From a bacterium endosymbiont of Escarpia laminata (GTDB taxonomy: Bacteria > Pseudomonadota > Gammaproteobacteria > Chromatiales > Chromatiaceae), in NCBI GenBank assembly GCA_003660235.1, contig QGON01000067.1:77501-141500 (forward strand): a stretch of DNA of 64,000 bases. Reading direction: 5' to 3'. Shown one piece after another: positions 17,807 to 28,003 of the stretch. A program made the translations under genes and the position numbers. The notes below the pieces were generated by a model. The model was given only the letters and a program-made list of their open reading frames with translations, made no database searches and was not told the DNA's origin. Position 1 is the stretch's first letter. The number at the start of each line of letters is the position of its first letter.

Positions 17807-19231
17807 ATGTCCATAGATATTCCAGCGTTTGATCAGGCCCGTATTCTGGTGGTGGGGGACGTGATGCTCGACCGCTACTGGCACGGTGATACCGCCCGTA
17901 TCTCTCCCGAGGCGCCTGTCCCCGTGGTGCGTGTCGGCGAAGAGGAACAGCGCCCTGGTGGTGCCGGCAATGTGGCGCTCAATATCGCTGCCTTGGGCGG
18001 GAGTGCTGTGCTGGCTGGGTTCATCGGAGACGACGAGCCGGGACGGGCGTTGACGGATATCCTCGATGCTGCCGGTGTAACCTGCTGTTTTGAACCGCTG
18101 GATGGGTTTCCGACGATCACCAAACTGCGGGTGATTAGTCGGCATCAGCAACTCATCCGGCTCGATTTTGAAGATGGCTTTCCTGCAACCGGTAGCGAGG
18201 CGCTGCTGGAGAACTGTCGCCGGCTGATTGCTGACGTTGATCTGCTCGTGCTCTCCGACTACAACAAAGGGACCCTGCACAATATCCGTGAATTGATTGC
18301 GCTGGCAAGGGAAGCCGGAAAGCCGGTGCTGGTCGATCCAAAAAAAGAGGATTATGAACTCTATCGCGGCGCAACTCTGGTCACGCCGAATCTCGCCGAA
18401 TTTGAAGCCGTGGTGGGCAAGTGCGAGGATCAGGATGAACTGGTGGCGTGTGGGCATGATCTGCTGCAACGGTATGAAATCGATGCACTGCTGATTACCC
18501 GTGGCGAGCAGGGCATGACCCTGTTGCAGCAGGGACAGGAGCCGCGCCACATGCCGACCCACGCCCGTGAGGTTTTCGATGTCACCGGCGCCGGTGACAC
18601 AGTCATCTCCGTGCTGGCCGCAGGCCTGGCGGCCGGACTTGGACTCGACACTGCAACCCACCTCTCCAATGTGGCCGCCGGTGTAGTGGTTGGAAAGTTG
18701 GGGACCGCATCGGTTACCGAAGATGAGCTGAAGATGGCCCTGATGGAGCACCACGTCACCCATCGCGGTGTGGTGGGTGAGGATCAATTGGTGCGGTTGA
18801 TGCGCATCGCCCGGATGCAGGGAGAGCAGATCGTCGTCACCAACGGCTGTTTCGATATCCTGCATCCGGGCCATGTCACCTATCTGGAAGAGGCGAGCCG
18901 TCTTGGAGACCGTCTGGTGGTTGCGGTAAATGTGGATGAGACCGTGCGTCAGTTGAAAGGCGACGGCAGGCCGATCAACGGCTTGGATCATCGCATGCAT
19001 GTGTTGGCGGCGCTTGCCTGTGTCGACTGGGTGGTACCCTTTAGTGAAGAGACGCCGGAGCGGCTCATCTGTCGTCTGAAGCCCGATTTTCTGGTGAAGG
19101 GCGGGGACAATGATTCGGATAAGATTCCTGGTGCGGCCTGTACTCGTGAGGCGGGCGGCGAGGTAAGGGTTTTGACCTATGTGGATGGGATATCGACGAC
19201 GAAGATTGTGGAGTCGATTCGGCAGCGGTAG
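17807..19231 (+). CDS. hldE: Bifunctional heptose-7-phosphate kinase / heptose-1-phosphate adenylyltransferase
   Basis: HldE makes ADP-glycero-manno-heptose precursors for the LPS inner core. The 474-aa protein has an N-terminal ribokinase-like kinase (~1-320; VVGDVMLDRYWHGD, FDVTGAGDTVISVLAAGLAAGLG) and a C-terminal cytidylyltransferase-like domain (~340-474; VVTNGCFDILHPGHVTYLEEA with the HxGH motif). I chose ATG 17807 because MSIDIPAF aligns with the usual HldE start and gives the usual length; the frame is open to ATG 17771. No strong ribosome-binding site is seen at either start. Confidence 0.95.
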   Translation: MSIDIPAFDQARILVVGDVMLDRYWHGDTARISPEAPVPVVRVGEEEQRPGGAGNVALNIAALGGSAVLAGFIGDDEPGRALTDILDAAGVTCCFEPLDGFPTITKLRVISRHQQLIRLDFEDGFPATGSEALLENCRRLIADVDLLVLSDYNKGTLHNIRELIALAREAGKPVLVDPKKEDYELYRGATLVTPNLAEFEAVVGKCEDQDELVACGHDLLQRYEIDALLITRGEQGMTLLQQGQEPRHMPTHAREVFDVTGAGDTVISVLAAGLAAGLGLDTATHLSNVAAGVVVGKLGTASVTEDELKMALMEHHVTHRGVVGEDQLVRLMRIARMQGEQIVVTNGCFDILHPGHVTYLEEASRLGDRLVVAVNVDETVRQLKGDGRPINGLDHRMHVLAALACVDWVVPFSEETPERLICRLKPDFLVKGGDNDSDKIPGAACTREAGGEVRVLTYVDGISTTKIVESIRQR

Positions 19232-19270
19232 GGTTTTGCGTTGCCATGCGGCGGCACAAACAAGCGACCA

Positions 19271-20461
19271 ATGAAGATCCTCGAAACCGACATAGTCATC
19301 TTCGGCGGCGGTATCGCCGGACTCTGGACCCTGGGCCGTCTGCACCAGGCGGGCTACCGCTGCCTGCTGCTTGAATCCGGGTGCATCGGCGGGGTTCAGA
19401 CACCCGCCTCCCAGGGCATCATTCACGGCGGCACCAAGTATGCCCTGACCGGCAAGCTGACCGGATCATCCCAGGCGATCCGGGCGATGCCCGGCATCTG
19501 GCGTGACGCACTGGCGGGTCATGGGGAACTCGACCTTTCGGCAGTACGTGTCCTCTCTGATCACCAGTATCTTTGGTCCACCGCGGGACTGGTCTCCCGT
19601 ATGGCCGGCTTCTTTGCCGGCAAGGTGATGCAGAGTCGTATTGGAGCGGTCGAAGGGGAAAACCGTCCAAAGCTGTTTCAGGATAAGGCCTTCAAAGGCC
19701 ATGTCTATCGGCTGGAGGAGCCGGTGCTGGATGTGGCCTCGCTGGTGACGGAACTGTTTCGCCAGTATGGCAGATATACACTACGCATCGACTGGCCGGA
19801 TGGCATCGCATTCGATGCGGCCAATCAACTCGTGCTGTTGGGTGACAAGGGTGAAAAGCTGCAGATCAGGAGCCGCAGAACGCTGCTGGCAGCGGGCGCC
19901 GGGAATGAGGCGCTTCTGCAGCAGTTGGGACTGAATCAACCTGCCATGCAACGTCGGCCTCTGCAGATGGTGATGTTGCGGGGAAGCCTGCCGCCGCTCT
20001 ATGCCCACTGCCTCGGGGCAGGCACCAATCCGCGACTTACCATCACCAGTTATCCGCTGGCGGATGGTGATCACGTCTGGTACTTGGGGGGAGATATTGC
20101 CGAAGAGGGAGTGGAACGTTCCGCGCAGGCACAGATCGATGCGGCAAAGCATGAGTTACGGATGCTGATGCCATGGGTGGATCTTTCCTCGGTCGAATGG
20201 TCAACTCTTAGGGTTGATCGGGCTGAGCCTCGCCAGCCAGGCGGCAAACGGCCGGACAGCAGCTTTCTCGAACAGCTGCAGGATGTGATTGTGGCCTGGC
20301 CGACCAAACTGGCGTTCGCCCCACGTCTGGCGCAGCAGGTTATTGATCGAATGCAACAGGATGGGATAGCCCCTTCTAAGGGCGAGCTGAAGATTCCCGA
20401 AGGCTGGCCCCGGCCACCGGTAACAAGGTTACCTTGGGAGCAGGCACGACAATGGTTTTGA
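19271..20461 (+). CDS. FAD-dependent oxidoreductase, DAO/glycerol-3-phosphate dehydrogenase type
   Basis: 396 aa from ATG 19271. The N-terminal Rossmann motif reads DIVIFGGGIAGLWTLGRLHQAGYRCLLLE, followed by QGIIHGGTKYAL, where the glycine-rich segment contacts FAD in the DAO family. The C-terminal half holds a second FAD contact (RTLLAAGAGNEALL). The substrate cannot be told. It sits 39 nt after hldE and overlaps the aldo/keto reductase by 10 nt, so it is part of the LPS operon by position, although no LPS role is known to me for this family. Confidence 0.82.
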   Translation: MKILETDIVIFGGGIAGLWTLGRLHQAGYRCLLLESGCIGGVQTPASQGIIHGGTKYALTGKLTGSSQAIRAMPGIWRDALAGHGELDLSAVRVLSDHQYLWSTAGLVSRMAGFFAGKVMQSRIGAVEGENRPKLFQDKAFKGHVYRLEEPVLDVASLVTELFRQYGRYTLRIDWPDGIAFDAANQLVLLGDKGEKLQIRSRRTLLAAGAGNEALLQQLGLNQPAMQRRPLQMVMLRGSLPPLYAHCLGAGTNPRLTITSYPLADGDHVWYLGGDIAEEGVERSAQAQIDAAKHELRMLMPWVDLSSVEWSTLRVDRAEPRQPGGKRPDSSFLEQLQDVIVAWPTKLAFAPRLAQQVIDRMQQDGIAPSKGELKIPEGWPRPPVTRLPWEQARQWF

Positions 20462-21234
20462 GGCCCCTCGGCAGTACCGGTATCCAGGTCAGTCCACTCG
20501 GCTTGGGGACGGTGAAATTCGGCCGCAATGAGCAGGTCAAGTATCCCAGTTCATTCGAGATTCCAGACGACAATGCGGTGCGGGATCTTCTCGCACTAAG
20601 CCGTGAACTTGGTATCAACCTGATAGATACCGCCCCCGCCTATGGCAGCAGTGAGCAACGCCTGGGGCGGCTGCTACCGGGATCGAGGGATGAATGGGTC
20701 ATTGTGACCAAGGTCGGCGAGTCTTTTGCAGAGGGCCGTTCCAGTTTTGATTTTTCCGCCCGCGCCACCCGCGAAAGTATCGAACAGAGCCTGCGGTCTC
20801 TGCGGACGGATTATCTGGATGTGGTGCTGATCCACTCCCACGGCGGTGATCTGGAGATACTGCGGCAGGAGGATGTGCTGGAGACCCTGCGTGATCTTCA
20901 GCGCCGGGGGCTGGTGCGCGCCATCGGCATGTCGAGCAAGACGGTGGAGGGGGGGCTGCTGGTGGTGCAGGAGTGCGACCTGGTGATGGCCACCTGCAAC
21001 CTGGATTACAATGATGAGTTGCCGGTGCTGAAAGCGGCGGCCAAGGCCAACAAAGGTGTGTTGGTGAAGAAGGGGCTGATGAGTGGCCATGTAAAAGGCG
21101 CGGAAGGTGTGCGTGACTCCATGGCGTTCATCTTCTCCCAGCCAGGGGTGAGCAGTATGATTGCCGGCACCATCAATCCGGCACATCTTCGCTCCAATGT
21201 TACCGCACTTGAAGCAGTACTTGGCGAGACCTGA
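20452..21234 (+). CDS. Aldo/keto reductase
   Basis: 260 aa from ATG 20452 (a TTG at 20434 is less likely). The AKR TIM-barrel signature is complete: LGLGTVKFG, the catalytic Asp and Tyr in LIDTAPAYGSSEQRLG, Lys in WVIVTKVG and His in LDVVLIHSHG. NADPH-dependent carbonyl reduction is expected; the substrate is unknown. It is tightly packed between the FAD oxidoreductase and waaA (stop and start share one base, TGATG). Confidence 0.9.
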   Translation: MVLRPLGSTGIQVSPLGLGTVKFGRNEQVKYPSSFEIPDDNAVRDLLALSRELGINLIDTAPAYGSSEQRLGRLLPGSRDEWVIVTKVGESFAEGRSSFDFSARATRESIEQSLRSLRTDYLDVVLIHSHGGDLEILRQEDVLETLRDLQRRGLVRAIGMSSKTVEGGLLVVQECDLVMATCNLDYNDELPVLKAAAKANKGVLVKKGLMSGHVKGAEGVRDSMAFIFSQPGVSSMIAGTINPAHLRSNVTALEAVLGET

Positions 21235-22508
21235 TGCGACACATCTACTCCCTGCTGCTCTATCTGATAATGCCGCTGGTGGTGGTGCGCCTCTACTGGC
21301 GCAGCCTCAAGAGTCCCGCTTATCGGGAACGCTGGCTGGAACGCTTTGGCTGGTTTGCCCCGCCGTTCAGTGACGGCTGTATCTGGTTGCACGCAGTCTC
21401 TGTAGGCGAGGTGCGGGCATCAGCTCAGTTGGTGAAGCAGCTGCTGGCCGACTATCCAGCATTGCCGCTGGTGATCACCACAACGACCCCGACCGGGGCG
21501 AAACAGGTTGAATCGTTGTTCGGCCAGGATGTGTTCCACTACTATGCGCCCTACGATGCGCCGCTGGTGGTAAAAACCTTCTTTGACAGACTACAGCCCC
21601 GGTTGCTGATCCTGATAGAGACGGAGATCTGGCCCAATCTGCTGCATGAGTGTCGGCAGAGGAGTATTCCCTCGTTACTGGCCAACGCCCGTATGTCGCC
21701 CCGTTCGGCGCTTCGTTATCGCCGTCTGGCCGGGTTGACACGGGAGACCCTGCAGAATATTTCGCTGATCGCCGCCCAAGGCAAATCAGATGCAGAGCAT
21801 TTTCAAGTGTTGGGTGCCCGGCCTGGACAGGTGGAGGTGACCGGTAGCATTAAATTCGACATCAAGCTGCCGGCCAGCCTGCGGGAGCAGGCGGATGTGA
21901 TGCGTCGGGAGTGGGGGCAGGCGCGGCCGGTTTGGCTGGCTGCCAGTACCCATGAGGGGGAGGATGAACTGGTGCTGGCGGCGCATGCGAAGGTGCGCGA
22001 GACGCTGCCTGAGTGCCTGCTGGTTTTGGTGCCGCGCCACCCCGAGCGTTTCGACCGGGTGGCTGAACTGGCAATTAGTGCAGGGTTCGATCTGGTGCGC
22101 CGGTCCGAGCAGCGTCCCTGCCGCACTGAGACAGCGGTGTTTCTCGGCGACAGCATGGGTGAACTGGCCATGTTCCTTGGAGCCGCCGACATGGCGTTTA
22201 TCGGGGGTAGCCTGGTACCCCACGGTGGGCACAATATTCTCGAAGCGGCGGCGCAGGGCGTGCCGGCGGTGTTTGGCCCTCATATGTTTAATTTTGCTGA
22301 GATCAGCCGCCTGTTTCTCGACCGGGGTGCGGCCCGGGAGGTGGTGACTGCCGAGACGTTGGCAGAGGTGTCTGTCCGTTGGCTAAGTGATGCCAGCGAG
22401 CGGAGCCTGATCGGGGAAACGGGCCGCGATCTGGTAGAACAGAATCGCGGCGCCATGCGGCGGCTGATAGATATCGTCGCCCGGCTGTTCAGTGAAACAG
22501 CTGTGTGA
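21234..22508 (+). CDS. waaA: 3-deoxy-D-manno-octulosonic acid (Kdo) transferase
   Basis: WaaA (KdtA) adds Kdo to lipid IVA at the inner-membrane face. The 424-aa protein has an N-terminal membrane anchor (YSLLLYLIMPLVVVRLYW), the family motif IWLHAVSVGEVRAS with a catalytic Glu, and GT-B elements such as VVITTTTPTGAKQ, IETEIWPNLL and FIGGSLVPHGGHNILEAAAQGVP, which binds the CMP-Kdo donor. It is the last gene of the rightward LPS group starting at hldE. Confidence 0.96.
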   Translation: MRHIYSLLLYLIMPLVVVRLYWRSLKSPAYRERWLERFGWFAPPFSDGCIWLHAVSVGEVRASAQLVKQLLADYPALPLVITTTTPTGAKQVESLFGQDVFHYYAPYDAPLVVKTFFDRLQPRLLILIETEIWPNLLHECRQRSIPSLLANARMSPRSALRYRRLAGLTRETLQNISLIAAQGKSDAEHFQVLGARPGQVEVTGSIKFDIKLPASLREQADVMRREWGQARPVWLAASTHEGEDELVLAAHAKVRETLPECLLVLVPRHPERFDRVAELAISAGFDLVRRSEQRPCRTETAVFLGDSMGELAMFLGAADMAFIGGSLVPHGGHNILEAAAQGVPAVFGPHMFNFAEISRLFLDRGAAREVVTAETLAEVSVRWLSDASERSLIGETGRDLVEQNRGAMRRLIDIVARLFSETAV

Positions 22509-22512
22509 TCAG

Positions 22513-23181
22513 CTAGAACTCAAAAGCCTCCGGTTGTGTAGTACTCTCCAGAGGCACCTGTTCGGTTTCCAGGATTATCTCTTCCTGGAACGTCGTCTCA
22601 GACTTACGGGTGATCAGCCAGACCTCCATGGCCGGCGCAGTGCCGATGATGATAAAAAGCCTGCCGCCGGGTTTGAGCTGCTGACGAAAGATTTCGGCCT
22701 GGGCACTTGTCGGCACGGAGCCGGTTACCGCAATGGCATCGAATGGACCGTCCGGACTGGGTGCGGCCATGGCGTCGCTGGTGCGTAGCAGCACGTTGCG
22801 AATCTCCAGGGCATCCAGGTTGCGTCCCGCCATTTCGGTAAAATCTTCATGGATATCGATGCTGACAACGCGGTTGGCGAGTTTGGCCAGGCATGCACTG
22901 AGAAAACCACTGCCGGTGCCGACCTCGAGTACCTGATCCTCCGGCTGAATTGCCAATGTCTGGATCAGCTTCGCCTCCATGCGGGGAAACATCATTGCCT
23001 GGCCGTGCGCCAGAGGAATCTCGATGTCGGCATAGGCCAAGCCCTTATAGGCATTGGGTACGAAGGCATCCCGAGGCAGGGTCAGGAACTGCTCCAGAAC
23101 CCGTGGATCGAAAACATCCCAAGGCCTGATCTGCTGCTCGACCATGTTGAAACGGGCCTGCTCAAAACCGCTCTCCACCAT
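22513..23181 (-). CDS. pcm: Protein-L-isoaspartate O-methyltransferase family protein
   Basis: 222 aa. It uses S-adenosylmethionine to methylate abnormal isoaspartyl residues in damaged proteins. Seen: FEQARFNMVEQQIRPWDV at the start, typical of this subfamily, and the SAM-binding motif VLEVGTGSGFLSACLAKLA. The C-terminal RLFIIIGTAPAMEVWLITRK is typical too. It converges with waaA, leaving only 4 nt between the stops. Subfamily members beside thiamine or efflux genes have sometimes uncertain substrates, so the exact activity is inferred. Confidence 0.88.
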   Translation of the reverse strand: MVESGFEQARFNMVEQQIRPWDVFDPRVLEQFLTLPRDAFVPNAYKGLAYADIEIPLAHGQAMMFPRMEAKLIQTLAIQPEDQVLEVGTGSGFLSACLAKLANRVVSIDIHEDFTEMAGRNLDALEIRNVLLRTSDAMAAPSPDGPFDAIAVTGSVPTSAQAEIFRQQLKPGGRLFIIIGTAPAMEVWLITRKSETTFQEEIILETEQVPLESTTQPEAFEF

Positions 23182-23391
23182 TGGTAGATTCCTTTTCGAA
23201 TATATGAAAATACGTATTGTGAAATAGCCTACTTATTTTACTCTCCGCAGGCAAGGGATCAGATGGGGCAGAAGCGTGCATCTTATCGCCCGATGGCTGG
23301 GTGGTCTGCACTACCTTGTCCGCAGGGTTGGTATTTTGCTCATGGGATCAATTGCATTCGTATGTCCCTCCTTTATACTGTCTTCAACGTA

Positions 23392-23476
23392 AGCCAGCTG
23401 GGGGCGCCTGACGAATTCAGGCTGAGAGAGACCCTTAATACCTGATCCGGTTAATGCCGGCGTAGGGAAGCTGAAC
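23392..23476 (+). promoter_or_regulatory. TPP riboswitch (THI element)
   Basis: Contains the conserved THI-box core: GGGGCGCC, GGCTGAGAGAGACCC, ACCTGATCCGGTTAATGCCGG and CGTAGGGAAGCTGAAC. It lies about 45 nt before thiC and should reduce thiC expression when thiamine pyrophosphate binds. Boundaries are approximate. Confidence 0.95.
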
Positions 23477-23511
23477 GCCCGACCCGCGCTCGCTTTCCCC
23501 TGACCATTTAG

Positions 23512-25413
<1,902 letters not shown>

Positions 25414-25438
25414 TCCACCAAGGTGGGCGGAGTCGAAT

Positions 25439-25485
25439 GCTTGGGTAGGTTGGGTTAGGCCGTCTTTTTGGCCGTAACCCAACAA
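25439..25485. repeat. 47-bp dispersed near-palindromic repeat, copy 1
   Basis: Identical over 47 nt to 52145-52191. It contains TTGGGTTA-GGCC-N8-GGCC-G-TAACCCAA, a hairpin with one bulged base. Both copies lie between converging genes (thiC/rhlE here). Confidence 0.9.
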
Positions 25486-25489
25486 ACTT

Positions 25490-26917
25490 CTAGCCCAACA
25501 GTGAAGGCGTCTCGCCACCCTGCCTGCGCTTGCCGCTTCGTCTGGCGGGCTTTCCTGCTGGGCGCTGCCTGGCGTTGGCTGGCCGGGCACTGGTCGGCTT
25601 GCTGCTACTGCCAGACCGGTTTCCGCCTTGCCGTTCCTGCTGGGTATTGCTCTCCTGCCGGTTGCCGGAAGCCCGTTTACTCCGGCCGGGACGCCCCTCT
25701 TTGCGGCGCGGCTTGTCGGCCCTGCCATGGGTGTGACGAGTACTGTTGCGGCCATTTCTGATCGGCTCGGCTTTGATGTTCGGGTCCGGTTCGTAACCCG
25801 GCAACACTTCTTGGGGGATTGACCGTTTCAGCAGACGCTCAATATCCTTCAGCAACTTGAGCTCATCGACGCAGACCAGGGATGCCGCCTCGCCCTCATT
25901 GCCCGCCCGTCCGGTGCGGCCGATACGATGTATATAGTCTTCCGGCACATTGGGCAGTTCAAAATTAACCACATGGGGCAACTGATCGATGTCGAGGCCA
26001 CGGGCCGCAATGTCAGTCGCCACCAGCACCCGGACATCGCCCGCTTTGAAACCGGCCAGCGCACGGGTACGCGCCCCCTGGCTCTTGTTACCGTGGATCG
26101 CGGCGGCGCAGAGACCATCCTTCTCCAACTGCTGGGCCAGCCGGTTGGCGCCATGCTTGGTGCGAGTGAAGACCAACACCTGACGCCAGTTGCGGGAACC
26201 GATCATATAGGAGAGCAGTTCACGCTTACGCTTTTTGTCCACCGGATAGACTACTTGGGAAACTGTTTCGGCAGTGGTATTGCGCCGCGCCACCTCGATC
26301 AGCGTGGGTGAATTCAGCAGACCATCGGCGAGGGTTTTGATCTCCCCCGAGAAGGTGGCGGAGAAGAGCAGGTTCTGGCGCTTATTGGGCAGTAACGCCA
26401 GCACCTTGCGGATATCGTGGATAAAGCCCATATCGAGCATCCGGTCCGCCTCATCCAGCACCAGAATCTCCACATGGGAGAGATCCAGGGTCTTCTGCTG
26501 TACATGGTCGAGCAGGCGGCCCGGGGTCGCGACAAGAATATCGATGCCGTGGCGCAGCATATTGATCTGAGGACCGATCTTCACGCCACCGAAGATGACG
26601 GTGGATTTCAACGGCAGGTGTTTGCCGTAGGTCGCCACACTCTCAGCCACCTGGGCGGCGAGTTCACGGGTCGGCGTCAACACCAGGGCGCGTACCGGAC
26701 GCTGCCCCTTGCCCTGAGCGTGCTGGTTCAGGAGCTGCAGCATCGGCAGGGTGAAACCGGCGGTCTTGCCGGTACCCGTCTGGGCGCCGCCCATGATGTC
26801 GCGGCCTTCAAGAATAACGGGAATTGCCTGACGTTGGATGGGGGTGGGTTCGCTGTAACCGGATTCAGATACGGCACGCAGCAGTTCGGCCGACAGGCCG
26901 AGAGTATCAAAAGACAT
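25490..26917 (-). CDS. rhlE: DEAD-box ATP-dependent RNA helicase, RhlE type
   Basis: 475 aa. Helicase motifs in order: Q motif ([13 protein letters not shown]), [57 protein letters not shown] and [10 protein letters not shown]. The ~95-residue tail is basic and rich in Arg, Gly, Ser and Gln, as in RhlE proteins involved in ribosome maturation and RNA decay. The start [16 protein letters not shown] matches the family. It converges with thiC. Confidence 0.95.
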   Translation of the reverse strand: MSFDTLGLSAELLRAVSESGYSEPTPIQRQAIPVILEGRDIMGGAQTGTGKTAGFTLPMLQLLNQHAQGKGQRPVRALVLTPTRELAAQVAESVATYGKHLPLKSTVIFGGVKIGPQINMLRHGIDILVATPGRLLDHVQQKTLDLSHVEILVLDEADRMLDMGFIHDIRKVLALLPNKRQNLLFSATFSGEIKTLADGLLNSPTLIEVARRNTTAETVSQVVYPVDKKRKRELLSYMIGSRNWRQVLVFTRTKHGANRLAQQLEKDGLCAAAIHGNKSQGARTRALAGFKAGDVRVLVATDIAARGLDIDQLPHVVNFELPNVPEDYIHRIGRTGRAGNEGEAASLVCVDELKLLKDIERLLKRSIPQEVLPGYEPDPNIKAEPIRNGRNSTRHTHGRADKPRRKEGRPGRSKRASGNRQESNTQQERQGGNRSGSSSKPTSARPANARQRPAGKPARRSGKRRQGGETPSLLG

Positions 26918-27199
26918 GATTGGGAAAAGCTCCGGATCATCACAAACAGGGCGTTGAGCCTTGCTACGGTCCAGGGATGATCTTTGGAAAAATCGGATTA
27001 CGGAGTGTAATCACACAGAATGGATGCAGACCGAAGTGCATCAGAAGCGCGGATACTACATCAGCCGGACGACAGAGTCGATTGTTAACTTCAGGGGGCG
27101 ATGATTAGGATAGGCTAGGGAGTCATCCAACAGTTTCAGGTTATAGTTTATTTTGTGCCACAGAAATTGACATGGCTATCGACTCCATCACCACCTCAC

Positions 27200-27919
27200 A
27201 TGAGACTTGATAAGTATTTAAGCAGCGTAACCCGGCTTTCCCGTTCACAGGCACAAAAAGCGATACGTGCGGGAAGGGTGCAGGTTGACGGAGAGACAGA
27301 AAAAAGCACGTCTCGGAGTGTTGCGCCGGAAACACGGGTAATCCTTGATGGCAGCAAGACGGGCCAACCTGGTCCTCGTTATTTCATGCTGCACAAACCG
27401 CAAGAGTATGTCTGCTCCACCGAGGATCCCCAACACCCCACTGCGCTCGATCTGCTGGATGAGGTAAAAACTGACGACCTTCATTTTGCGGGGCGGCTTG
27501 ATATCGATGCCACCGGCCTGGTGCTGATTACCAGTGACGGCCAATGGTCTCACTGTATCGTTGCACCGGGCCGTAAGTGCCGGAAGTGCTATCGCGTCAG
27601 CCTTGCCGACCCATTGACGGCTTTAGAGGCGGAGAAACTGCGGCGGGGCGTGTTGTTGCGCAACGAGCCGCAACCCACTCAACCGGCGGAACTTGAAATC
27701 CTAGCGGAGAGAAACTGTCTGCTGACTATCTCCGAAGGACGTTACCATCAGGTCAAACGCATGTTTGCTGCGGTGGGCAACCGGGTGGTTGGCCTCCACC
27801 GGGTCTCTATCGGTAACCTTGAACTTGATGAAAATTTGGCGCCGGGCGCTTATCGGCGTCTCTCACTGCAAGAGGTTGAGGCGGTGACGCCCAGGGGTAT
27901 GGGATCAGGTGACAGGTGA
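27200..27919 (+). CDS. rsuA: 16S rRNA pseudouridine(516) synthase
   Basis: RsuA isomerises U516 of 16S rRNA. It has an N-terminal S4 RNA-binding domain (MRLDKYLSSVTRLSRSQAQKAIRAGRVQVDG) and a catalytic domain with the essential Asp in FAGRLDIDATGLVLITSDGQW, then EGRYHQVKRMFAAVGNRVVGLHR. I chose ATG 27200 because MRLDKYL is the normal start (239 aa); an upstream GTG at 27155 adds 15 residues. No close partner gene. Confidence 0.92.
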   Translation: MRLDKYLSSVTRLSRSQAQKAIRAGRVQVDGETEKSTSRSVAPETRVILDGSKTGQPGPRYFMLHKPQEYVCSTEDPQHPTALDLLDEVKTDDLHFAGRLDIDATGLVLITSDGQWSHCIVAPGRKCRKCYRVSLADPLTALEAEKLRRGVLLRNEPQPTQPAELEILAERNCLLTISEGRYHQVKRMFAAVGNRVVGLHRVSIGNLELDENLAPGAYRRLSLQEVEAVTPRGMGSGDR

Positions 27920-27924
27920 CAGGG
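27907..27924. repeat. Two and a half copies of heptamer AGGTGAC
   Basis: AGGTGACAGGTGACAGG spanning the rsuA stop codon. It is the reverse complement of the GTCACCT unit repeated seven times at 50031-50079. Confidence 0.7.
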
Positions 27925-28003
27925 CGATTTAACATAAAATTTCAGATAAGGGGTTGACGCGTTTATCGGCAAAAGCAAGCTTTTGGAAACCTGAAACCTT
28001 TCT

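Noticed and set aside
17543-19426. 627-codon antisense frame over msbA end and hldE
   Set aside because: It covers two well-supported genes on the opposite strand and has no family features.
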